This document shows, piece by piece, positions 47,546-57,289 of a DNA stretch of 64,000 bases (within the stretch, counting starts at the first letter, position 1; each line of letters starts with the position of its first letter). Below the pieces are notes generated by a model. That model was not told the origin of the DNA and did no database searches. It saw only the letters and a program-made list of their open reading frames with translations. The position numbers and the translations under genes were made by a program. This stretch comes from Dactylis glomerata. Lineage: Eukaryota > Streptophyta > Magnoliopsida > Poales > Poaceae. Location: positions 11,616,828-11,680,827 of the forward strand of contig QXEO01000531.1 in NCBI GenBank assembly GCA_007115705.1, in the 5' to 3' direction.

Positions 47546-48687
47546 TTAAGGAATTCGCGATGTCGCCACCGAATTTGTTAAGAACTGTAAACTTTAAAAA
47601 TTTGTAATTAAATAACCATAACTCCGTTTGAACTAATTCTTTTTTTGTTAGTTTTGTAATTTTAATATCTATCTAGTGTCATTGAAGTTCCAAATTTATG
47701 AATTTGTAAACTGTCTGTTTGCAATTTAGAAGGTTAACCTTAATTTGAGCATAAAAGGAGGTGTATAAATCCTACTAAGTTAATTCTTGTTAAAATTAAT
47801 GCTTGCATCATATTTTGCATGTTAGATTTTATTTTTATAATGTTTTTGGACGAATTCTAAATTTATTTTTTTAGTTAAATTAGTCATGTTTTGATGTGTT
47901 TTATTTGACTCTCCATTTCAATGATTTTGTCCTCTATTTGTGATGGATGTTTATTGGTTGTAATTTTCTATGCGGTAGATTTATCTGGAGTGCGACAACG
48001 AGTTCACAAAGTACTCATCATCAAATATTACTAAGGCAAGTGTCACCATATTTCCTTGTCCTACTGAAAGCTTTGTCACTTGTAGCTTTTCTAGTAGAAG
48101 ATGCATGTGTAGGTTATGAGTTAGTGTCTTTAGCTTGTTAGATTTTATGCTAAAGTCTTTTGTCTAGCTTTTGCCTAGCTTTTGCATCTCCTAGTAGAAT
48201 TGCTGCTGCTATAGGTCTATGTTTTACACTTGTTGTGGGAAGGGTTTATCACATGTTTTGACTAAGTGTTGAAAACCATGTTTTATAAAAACTAAGAAAA
48301 CAACTAAGTGAATGAATCACCTGGGTGGAATTGGCTTTGAATGGTTTATGTTGAGTGGTTCCCTGGGGTCATGTTGTCGAACCTCTGAACCACCAGGTGT
48401 ATCTCACTTGTGGACGGCCACCCAGGAGCAAAGAGATTGGAGACTTTCAAGTCATGAAGCTTCCAGTGCAACCACAAGTCATATGGGCTCTGTCTTGATC
48501 GAGTAAGCTGCAAGAACTCAAGCCAGACGGACAGAGGGTGGTAGATGTTGATAGGTTGGAACGCGTCCGGGTTGGTCTGAGGGATTACTTCTGAAAGGTC
48601 TCACCTTAGTCTTCACTTCGCCATTTGAGGCAAAATGAGTCTCATGGCAAAATGGGTTAACTAAGTCTTGTGGGAAAAGTGCACCAC

Positions 48688-48730
48688 CTCTGCAGAGTGT
48701 TTAGACCTAAGTACTTAGCCGTGTCCCCGC
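48688..48730. promoter_or_regulatory. Palindrome module, LTR E
   Basis: Inverted relative to A because E is plus sense: CTCTGCAGAG (48688-48697), CTAAGTACTTAG (48707-48718), then CCGTGTCCCCGC (48719-48730, imperfect). The first two are perfect palindromes. Confidence 0.7.
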
Positions 48731-49186
48731 TTACGGACAATTTTGAGCGACATGAATTTGAAGCTGTTCAAGAATCTCCTCATCCTAACTTCTTAAATTA
48801 AAACTTGAAGGGTTAACAAGGGATTGTTGTGTGATTATAATTATGTGCACCTGGTGGATTCCTGTGTGTGCATAATTAACTCGGAGCACCTGGTGGATTC
48901 CAGTGTGTCCAATAGTGCTTTAAAAAGAAAATAGATCTTTTGAAAAGTAGGAATAAACAATTGCTTTTCTGCAACTTAGCGTGAAGATCCACTTAGCCAA
49001 ATATTCATTTAAGTGTTAGGCTCCATTTGTGTCCACCAAACAATGACATATTGCCAATACAATTCAAGTGTATTGACCCTTTGTGGCTGCAATGTTTCAT
49101 GTTGCAGGTTTTGATGATAAGAAAGGTACGATAGGGTTACGAGTCTATCCGTAGCATGTTCGCCTGTGGCACATGAAGAAGGACTC

Positions 49187-49247
49187 TGTCGGTGTTCTGG
49201 ATACCGGGGTATCCAGGTCCACCTGCTCCTGGGCCCCTTCGGTGGCA
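49187..49247 (+). repeat. F-type LTR start, cut by element B
   Basis: TGTCGGTGTTCTGGATACCG and about 40 more bases resemble 13416-13476 of element F, with several differences. The rest of this insertion should lie beyond element B, outside the window. Confidence 0.75.
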
Positions 49248-50860
49248 TGATGCCTGGTTGATGACCAGCCTGTTGGGAACCCCAAGAGGAAGGTGTGATG
49301 AATATAGCAGCAAGGTTTTCCCTCAGTTAAGAAACCAAGGTATGTCGACCAGGAGAGGAGAGACAAACGACTGAAGGTGATGCTTGCAAGCTTCGCGACA
49401 ACTCCGGACAATTTATATGGCGCCTCGTCCAAGCTTTGCTTTGCGAGCAGCAATGTGGAACCTACACACGCACAACCAAATACTTTGTTCCCAACTTGCG
49501 ATGAGGTTGTCAATCTCACCGGTTTGCTTGAAACAAAGGGTATGAGCGTATCGAGTGGAAAGTGATAATAGTATGCGAGTAAAGTAAACAGTGCGAGTAA
49601 AGTAAACCGGTGATAGCAATATGATGGAAATAGGACCGGGGTCCACAGTTCACTAGTGGTGTCTCTCCATAAGATAAAATAACACATGCTGGGTAAACAA
49701 ATTACAGTTGGGCAATTGATAGAATAAAGATAAACGTGATATGTCAAGAAGATCACTATGCGATTTACTCTGGGCATTACAACAAAATACATAGACCGCC
49801 ATCCAACTGCATCTATGACTAATAATCCACTCACGGGGATATCGTCCGAACACCCCTTGAGTATTAAGTTGCGAACAACAGATAATTGCATTAAGCAAAG
49901 TGTGTAATGTAAACAAAGCATATGCCCTTGAGCATATGAATGTTGTTTTCTCCCTAGTAGCAACAGCACATCTACAACCTTAGAGGTTTCTGTCACTCCC
50001 CCAGGTTAAATAGGGGCATGAACCCACTATCGAGCATAAATACCCCCTCTTGGAGTCACTAGCAACTACTCGGCCAAGATAGCTACTAACAATGGAGAGC
50101 ATGCAAGATCATAAACAACATAGAGATAACATAAGATATATTTTAGTATAGCAACTCAATCATAACACGAATATTCATCGGATCCCAACAAACCAAACAT
50201 GTAGAATTACATAACGGTGATCTCAATCATGTAGGGCAGCTCATGAGATGTAAACATGAAGCACATGGTGGAGGAGACAACCAACTAGCTAAGGTAGACT
50301 ACTCACTCATCACTCCGGAGGCAAGCATGGCGATGAAGAAGACCTCCGGTGGCGATTCCCCTCTCCAGCAGGGTGCCGGGAAGAGCTTCTAGACCCTCCC
50401 GATCTTGGGTCGACGACGGCGACGGATCACGATGTGTTTCTAGAAAATTGATCAGGTACTTAGGTTTTTCCCATCGGAGGGTCTTTATAGGCGAAGGGGC
50501 AGCGTCAGAAGTGGACCGAGGCGGCCTCACACATAGGGGGCGCGGCCAGGGGCCAGGCCGCGCCGCCCTGGTGTGAGGGTGGCCTGTGGCCCCTCTCCAT
50601 CTCCTCTTCGGATCTCTGGAAGCTTTCGGGAAAAATACGACTTCAGGAACTTGTTTCGTCCAATTCTGAGAATATTTCCTGTGTAGCTTTTCTGAAACAC
50701 AAAAACAGCAGAAAACAGGAAATTGGCACTGTGGCGACTTGTTAATAGGTTAGTTTCGGAAAATGCATAAAAGTGCCACGAAGTGCAACGAAACATTAGG
50801 CAAATGGTGTAAAAACAAGCATGGAGCATCAAAAATTATGGATAAGTTGGAAACGTATTA
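49248..50860 (-). repeat. 3' LTR of element B
   Basis: The plus strand starts TGATGCCTGG and ends ACGTATTA; on the minus strand the start would be TAATACG, probably a mutated TGATACG. A TATA-like CTTTATAG (minus-strand CTATAAAG) lies at 50483-50490. Confidence 0.8.
50483..50490 (-). promoter_or_regulatory. Possible TATA box of the B LTR
   Basis: CTATAAAG on the minus strand, about 380 bases inside the LTR from its 5' end. Only the motif supports it. Confidence 0.45.
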
Positions 50861-50874
50861 GCATCCCCAAGCTT
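50861..50874 (-). other. Polypurine tract of element B
   Basis: The minus strand reads AAGCTTGGGGATGC directly before the LTR. A second copy, AAGCTTGGGGATG, lies inside the element at 53004-53016. Confidence 0.7.
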
Positions 50875-53725
50875 AACTCCTGCTTGTCCTCAAGTAGGTA
50901 AGTGATAACAAAAGAAATAATTTTTGAGGTGACATGCACCTATACAATCTTGATCACATATGTAAGCATTTGTGAGCTGGGATCATAAGAACTTAAAACA
51001 TGGGCATGAAAGATATAATATTGACAATAACAACTTAGCAACCATGTTATAACATGCAAATGAACACAAACAAAAGATCATGAAAATGAAACAATGAAAG
51101 TCAAACGTGTGTTCAAATCATAAGGAAAAACATACAAATGATTTTCAGCTTGTCCTTCATAGAGAGCAAAACATAAATGCATAGGACACCTTCAAGTTTA
51201 AGAGGGTGACTAGATACAAATAATTTAAGAACAAGTGAAACCAACAATATGAATCAATCAATGAAAACTTTGGGACAATGCATATTATACTAAGAATGAC
51301 AACTATGCTCTCTTAATGGTGCATAAAGATAGAAGGTGGTGACTCAACATAAAAGTAAAAGAAAGGCCCTTCGCGGAGGGAAGAAGTGATTGCAAGTTTT
51401 ATAACCTTCAAAAATTATGGTACTTACCGGCTTTGAGCTCTCATTGCCCCCATCATAAGCATCTTGAATGGTTAAAGTTAATGCGAGAACAATTATGATG
51501 CATATACTTGACAAATCATAAGTTGAAAACCTCGTGTCCCGTGAATACAAGTACCCAAACCTCCAATGGGGTACCTCCATGCCCGATGACATGGAACAAG
51601 CCCACATCAAAATGACAGGACAAGCAGACAATGAACACCTCGACATCTCTTTTATTTACCATTTGTTTAGCTTTTTATTTTGAGATGCATCGTCGAATGT
51701 CCACTATGGGTATGCTGCAAATTTCCACCATGAATTATGCATGGCTTAGATTGGCGGCCCAGGTGTTTCCCTAACACACATACAAACTCCATGATCCCCA
51801 CAAGATTCCCAATTCATTTCACACCGCGGGCATCCATAAACAAAAGATCACGATATCAACTCAAAAGAGAAGTGCAATGTTGAAAGCTTGCCCATGACTG
51901 CATGGCTGGGCTAGTCTCCAACTTACAACTTGCAAGCATAACAACTCAACATAAGAGACCACAATGTCAAAAAAATTTAAGAATGAGAAAAAGTAAAGTG
52001 TGCCTTCCGGTTCGTGAGAGCTTTACTGACCAATTTTCGCATAACACTGGTAAGAGTTTAATTTGAAGAGAAAATAAAAGAAAGTCAAATTTACTTGGAA
52101 TAGCAAATTGCTAGTAGGTATGTATGGTGGACACTTTGGTAAACTTGGTTTTTAGGTGTTGAATGCACGAGTAGAGCTCATACTCAGTACAAGGCGAGGG
52201 CTAGCAAAAGACTGGGAGCGACCAACTAAGAGAGCGATAATGGTCATAATCATGCAAAGCGACAAAGCGACATTAAAAGAAGCATAAGATGGCATCAAAT
52301 GTCAAAAACTAAATGATCATAGAGGCTATTGGTGACTTTGTAAGAGTCTAACATGTGCGAGCATGCGCTAAGTCAACCCAAATAAAGCATCAAGGAGAAA
52401 ACCAAAATAATGCTTCCAAATAATTAAAACAACGCATGATTTTTTCAAAGGCTCATTAAGCAATCTCAGTTAATTGAGACAAGTCATGCTACAGCAAAAC
52501 CACTAAGCATACTATCAAAAAGACATCAAGCATGACATGAAAAAGCCTAAGCCGCAGTCTACACAAGCTCCTTCTTGTACCACTTTTTTTTGCATAAAGC
52601 TTTTTCTCTTTTCCAACACCATTCGAACTTTTTATAAACACCTCTTTTGATGAAAACCAATAAAGATCAGAGGCAAAAATACACCTTGATGAATAAATAT
52701 AAGAAGATCTGAATGCAAATCAAGGTGAAAATGAAAACCAAAAGCAGTAGCAGAAAAAGAAGAACACTCGGTTTTTGATAAGAGTGAAAACTGGAGCGTT
52801 CTTGGCAAATGAAAAGCAAGGCAACTTCTCCAAAAGAAATTTTTTGGGGTCCAACCATTTATTGCAGCAAACAAAACTAAACTAATAATGAAAACTAAAT
52901 ACAACTGACGCTCCAAGAAAAACACATAGTGCATGAAGCAATAAAAATATAGTGTCTTGAAAGGTGACCTGATTTTTGCCGATGAAGAAGGGGTGCCTCG
53001 GGGGCATCCCCAAGCTTTGACGCTTGTACTTCTTGGATATTTCTTGGGGTGATGCATGGGCATCCCCGAGATTGAGCTTTTGTCCATTCTTCAACTCATC
53101 TCATTATTCTCCAATCCCTACACTTGAAAACTTCCTTCATACAAAACTAAACACAAATCTATTAGCAACATTAGTGTAGGCATAACATATAATCAACCTC
53201 TTTTTGCTTCAGGTTTCAACCTAAAACCACCACATATATAGCATATACTACTGTAGCAACTTCCCCAAAAGTTCCGTGATCAAAAGAACTCAAAAGAAAG
53301 CGATTAAGCGGCAACACAAATATTGGCAGAAATCTGTCAAAACAGAACAGCTGACAAAGGTCGAATTTTTAAGGGGTTTTCTGTTGCTCAAATCAAAAAG
53401 TGTTCAACTAATGAAAGTTTGGATATAACCTGGGGCATATGCCCAATAAATCGCAGGTCCAAAATATATACAGAGAATTTTTATGAATTTTTACGGTGCA
53501 GCACCGAAAACAGTTTCAGGACAGCAATCCCCAAATCTTTACCTCACTCAAATTAGAGGCTTCTCTTAGCACAACAATGAAATAAAAAGGATAAGGAGCG
53601 GTCATTACAGTAGTAATGACTTCCAAGACTCAAATAAAAGAAAAAGTACTGAAAATAAAACATTGGGTTATCTCCCAAGAGTGCTTTTCTTTAACGCCTT
53701 TGAGCTAGGCGCAAAAAATTGCAAA
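50875..53725 (-). other. Noncoding interior of element B
   Basis: About 2.8 kb with no credible gene on either strand. It contains a block shared with the G spacer (about 51340-51385) and internal polypurine-like motifs near 53004-53016 and 53061-53070. The open frame at 52632-53087 has no recognisable content. Confidence 0.65.
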
Positions 53726-54337
53726 TCAAGTAACATCAAGAGATGAAGTAATTATGAAAGAAGCATCAGGATCCACAATAGGAGTCTTTTCAACAATGAA
53801 AGGAATTATGTCCAAATGAGTTTTTGAAGATCCTTTATGATCACGCTTTGGTACACTACTTTCATCGAAAGGATTTTCAGGACAAATCCAACTAGAATTA
53901 TTTTCTCAAACATCATGTATTCCTGAAAGTTTATAAGGTATTGGCACTCTAAAATCTTCATTGGGTGTACCAACAACCACTACAGGTGAGCCAAGCTTAT
54001 TAAATTTCTTAAAAACTTTTCTAGACTCATTGGCAACATCTTTAAATTCTAAGCGCAAAGTTTCCAAAATGAAAGCTTTCTTTTCAGGATCTTCAATTTC
54101 ATGAAGCTTAAGGAACATGTTTTGAATAAAAGGATTAAGACTAGCAAACCTATCTTCCAACATGTGAATTAAATAAGCATAAGCAACTTCAATACTAGGA
54201 GCTAGCTCAACCAAAGACTTTTCCTCAACTTCTTTATGCATACTAATGTGATTAAAGAACTCCTCAATGTTATCTTTCCCAATAATTGAACCACTACCTA
54301 CTGAGAGGTCCTCCAAAATATACATAGGGAACAACAT
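53726..54337 (-). pseudogene. Single short ORF of element B (one stop)
   Basis: A frame of about 203 codons starts at the ATG at 54337, is broken by a TGA at 53906-53908, and ends at the TGA at 53726-53728. It lies about 160 bases after the primer-binding site, where gag would be expected. The product has a helical acidic-basic region (residues about 20-120, with EDPEKKAFILETLRLEFKD) and a Pro/Asp-rich tail. I see no zinc knuckle, protease or capsid motif, and it does not obviously match the Gag of element G. It could be a reduced Gag-like protein or one peculiar to this non-autonomous group. Confidence 0.6.
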
Positions 54338-54496
54338 AATGAACTAAAGTAAAGAAATTACAACTACCAAGGATTCTAATTTTTTTGGGTTTTTGATAAA
54401 ACGATGCAGGTAAAATAAATAAAGTAAAGCAGAACAAATAACAAAGTAAAGGATGTGTGTGCAAAAAACTCCCCTTGCAGAGGTCTTCTACTTCCT

Positions 54497-54513
54497 CCCC
54501 GGCAACGGCGCCA
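54497..54513 (-). other. Primer-binding site of element B
   Basis: The plus strand CCCCGGCAACGGCGCCA is the complement of the site in element G. It lies 10 bases from the LTR. Confidence 0.8.
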
Positions 54514-54523
54514 GAAAAGAGCT

Positions 54524-54969
54524 TGATGCCTGGTTGATGACCAGCCCGTTGGGAACCCCAAGAGGAAGGTGTGATGAATATAGCAGCAAGGTTTTTCCTC
54601 AGTTAAGAAACCAAGGTATGTCGATCAGGAGAGGAGAGAGAAATGACTGAAGGTGATGCTTGCAAGCTTCGCGACAACTCCGGACAATTTATATGGCGCC
54701 TTGTCCAAGCTTTGCTTTGCGAGCAGCAACGTGGAACCTGCACACACACAACCAAATACTTTGTTCCCAACTTGCGATGAGGTTGTCAATCTCACCGGTT
54801 TGCTTGAAACAAAGGGTATGAGCGTATCGAGTGGAAAGTGATAATAGTATGCGAGTAAAGTAAATAGTGTGAGTAAAGTAAACAAGTGATAGCAATATGA
54901 TGGAAATAGGACTGGGGTCCACAGTTCACTAGTGTTGTCTCTCCATAAGATAAAATAACACATGATGGG
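54524..54969 (-). repeat. 5' LTR of element B, left part
   Basis: It matches 49248-49690 and is interrupted by element H after ATGGG (54965-54969). Confidence 0.85.
54965..54969. repeat. Left target-site duplication of element H
   Basis: ATGGG here and ATGGG at 63661-63665: identical 5-bp repeats flanking element H. The uninterrupted B LTR reads CTGGG at this place (49690). Confidence 0.9.
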
Positions 54970-55304
54970 TGACGAGGGTTAACTCGACAAATGTCCTAGA
55001 TGAAGGACTTAGGATCGGGGAGATAGGGCGTTGGATGAACTCAAAGGTAAGGTTAGTCAAAATAAGTGTATATCGAAAGTAAATTTGGGTGTTGAACCTG
55101 GCTTGCTTTCAATCTGGCCTACACCGTCCCCTCCTGGCCCCTATATATAGGTAGCCAGGTCTCGAGGATCGGGTAGAGTCCGATACAGATTACAATATCG
55201 ACATATGGTAAGGACTCGTATCTCGACTATCATTACAATTGGGCCTAGCTTAACGGGCCTCAGGGGTACTCAACTAACGGGCTCTATTAGCAATACCCTT
55301 GTCA
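54970..55304 (-). repeat. 3' LTR of element H
   Basis: Plus-strand ends are TGACGAGGG and CCCTTGTCA. It carries CTATATATAG at about 55141-55150, read on the minus strand as the LTR TATA box. Confidence 0.92.
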
Positions 55305-55321
55305 GTAGCCCCTGAGATTCT
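55305..55321 (-). other. Polypurine tract of element H
   Basis: The minus strand reads AGAATCTCAGGGGCTAC next to the LTR. It has fewer purines than in A or G, but its position is right. Confidence 0.55.
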
Positions 55322-56220
55322 ACCAGAATTGCAGATTCAGGTTGAATCTCTAATCTCTAAATCTTCGACTTGATCAACTCTTCGACTTCTTCATATCTTC
55401 AAATCTTCGACTTGGTCTTTCGACTTATTTTCATGATAATATTCGCAAGGGGTTTTGATGAACAAGCCTAACAACTCTGACGGATCAAGAGGTCAGTTAA
55501 CTGCTAGAACAGATACTTGTCACCTACTTCAAATTCAATCCCCTTGGACTTGAATTCGGGATACTGGTCAAACCCACTCTTTTTCCGCATTTAGGACTTA
55601 CAAAGAATGAATCCCAGTGATTCTCAGGGTACCCAGTGCATCCACCAGGATTTTCTTCACGTCTTAGACACGGATACATACCAGCAAAGCACATCCATGT
55701 GCGTATACCGGGCCACACAGGATGAATCCCGGGGTCTTACCTTCGTGATAAATCACGGCATTCGAGTTTCGTTGCGATAACGTAACTCGAGAATCACATG
55801 TCGCAGTCTCTTTTGACTGATGGAATATCACAGAATCTCGAATTAATTTCTCCCAAGTAACTCCCGATGGGAGTAGTCGCTCTATATTTTGTCGACTACG
55901 TAGTCAAAGTTTTATGATTGTTGAAATGTTGAGCGGCTCATAACCTTCTTCATCTTTATTGCTGATTGTCTTATTTTCTATCGGGTGCGCGCTCAGCGCT
56001 CCCGATGGGAGTAGCCCCCGAGGCTATGGTTGAATACTTGTAGTCAATCATAGGCTCAAATTGACTTCTTCTTCCTGTTTATAAGCCCCGAGCCAAAGGC
56101 GAGGCTGTTTAATACCTTCTATGATACATTCTTTTCCTTTTTGTTATTATCGTCTGCTATGTGCAGAATTTAACTCCTTTGTAAATATGTTTATGGGCCT
56201 TGCTATTACGGAGGCCTGTT
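55322..56220. other. Spacer between the H 3' LTR and the antisense gene
   Basis: About 900 bases without a supported ORF. For the antisense unit this is the upstream flank. It includes CTCCCGATGGGAGTAG twice (about 55861 and 55998), each an inverted repeat (CTCCCGATGGGAG). Confidence 0.6.
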
Positions 56221-56230
56221 AATATGTGCT

Positions 56231-56272
56231 TATAAATAAAGCACCTTTGGTGAGGGTAAAAACCCTATATAG
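56231..56272 (+). promoter_or_regulatory. Probable core promoter of the antisense gene in H
   Basis: Two TATA-like sequences, TATAAATAAA (56231-56240) and CTATATAG (about 56265-56272), lie 65-105 bases before the ATG at 56336. A CT-rich leader with CTAGGGTTTCTTTTC, typical of plant 5' leaders, lies between. The orientation is opposite to H transcription. Confidence 0.5.
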
Positions 56273-56335
56273 ATTCCTCCTCCGCCGCATCGTCTTCTTT
56301 TCCATCTAGGGTTTCTTTTCTTCCCACCTTTCCAT

Positions 56336-56908
56336 ATGGCTGGCGCAGATGGGTCCCGTCTTGACCTTGGTTCTCCGATGGTGCTGCGGGGTCATGGCCG
56401 CCCCCATGGCAGCAAAAACAAGACAACTCCAGCTGCTGTATGATCATCGTCGTCCGCTCTGGCGAAGCATCGTCTCGGCCGCCCACCTAGTAGTAAGAAT
56501 AAACCAAAGGTGACTAGCGCCGCCCCAAGTCCAGGCGCTCCTCCTCCTAGTGCTTCTCCTACTTCTCCCAGGATATTTTCTTTCTTTTGCATTGCCCACG
56601 CGCAGTGCCGCGAGATTCAGCGCTTGCCGCTGAATTTTACCAAGTTCATGGATGGGCGAGAACTACGAGAAGCGGTTCTTCATGAACAATCTGGTGGAGG
56701 AACTCCATATGAAGTGGAAGTTTGGTACGACGGCGCCGGCGAGCAATACTTCAAGGGCGGCTGGTCACAGTTTGCAGAAGACCACGACCTCCACCAAGGC
56801 TTCTTCATGACTTTCGACTTCCATATCGGCATGTTAAAGTTCGACGTGAAAATCTACGACGGCACCCAGTGCCAGAAGGAGTATGAAGCTGAAGTTCACT
56901 TCCATTAG
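56336..56908 (+). pseudogene. Antisense AT-hook + B3-like DNA-binding protein gene in H
   Basis: A plus-strand frame of 190 codons starts at the ATG at 56336 and ends at the TAG at 56906-56908, antisense to pol, between pol and the 3' LTR. One TGA at 56441-56443 breaks it. The N-terminus has two AT-hook-like motifs, GRPHGSKNK (residues about 21-29, one substitution in the core) and GRPPSSKNKPK (about 46-56). A Pro/Ser-rich linker follows. Residues about 80-185 look like a B3 domain of the REM/VRN1 type: an initial IFSFFCIAH strand, a LPLNFTKFMDG segment, then GGWSQFAEDHDLHQGFFMTF and FDVKIYD, matching the family order of a Gly-Trp helix motif and closing strands. B3 domains and AT-hooks bind DNA in plant nuclei. 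The gene was probably captured from the host or is a standing antisense gene of this lineage. The B3 assignment is by pattern, not by search. Confidence 0.72.
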
Positions 56909-57289
56909 AATCTTCTTGCTGTAATCTCTTTTTCTAGTTGCCTTTCTATCGTGCTATCTGTAATGAACACTCGTACTTTGCTTTGATGTTCTTAATAGAC
57001 CATGGGAACAAATCTTTGTTCCGAGGCATGCTATATATTTATCGGGTTCTTGTGGACCAATTATATTACTTCGAAGAATATCGGGTTGTCTGCACAACCT
57101 AGTAGTGTAAAAGATCTCCACATCTTGATAAAAAACTTTCTTTCGTACGACCCGAGGGTTGAAGCCCTCGAGCGGAAAATGTAAAATATTTGTACAATTT
57201 GTCGAGTTCAACCCAAGGAACCCGACCTATGGCCTCATGTTCTGGGTTCAGAGGGTTAACTCGAGTTTGCTGATACCACTAGATTTCTT
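56909..57289. other. Spacer between the antisense gene and the end of pol in H
   Basis: About 380 bases, AT-rich, with no supported ORF. It must hold the 3' ends of the antisense transcript (T-rich stretches at 56920-56960) and the untranslated region after pol. Confidence 0.55.

Larger units (their letters stand above)
47106..49186 (+). repeat. LTR E, right half
   Basis: It continues LTR E after element D. The region from about 47990 matches the A LTR in reverse complement, including TCCTAGTAGAATTGCTGC, GGCCACCCAGGAGCAAAGAG and the palindrome module. It is cut at 49186 by an F-type LTR before reaching its own end. Two GCACCTGGTGGATTCC copies lie at about 48846 and 48888. Confidence 0.75.

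Noticed and set aside
49145..49996. 283-residue minus-strand ORF
   Set aside because: It crosses three unrelated pieces (LTR E, the F-type LTR start and the B LTR), so it is a chimera by chance. The related frame in the other B LTR is different in length.
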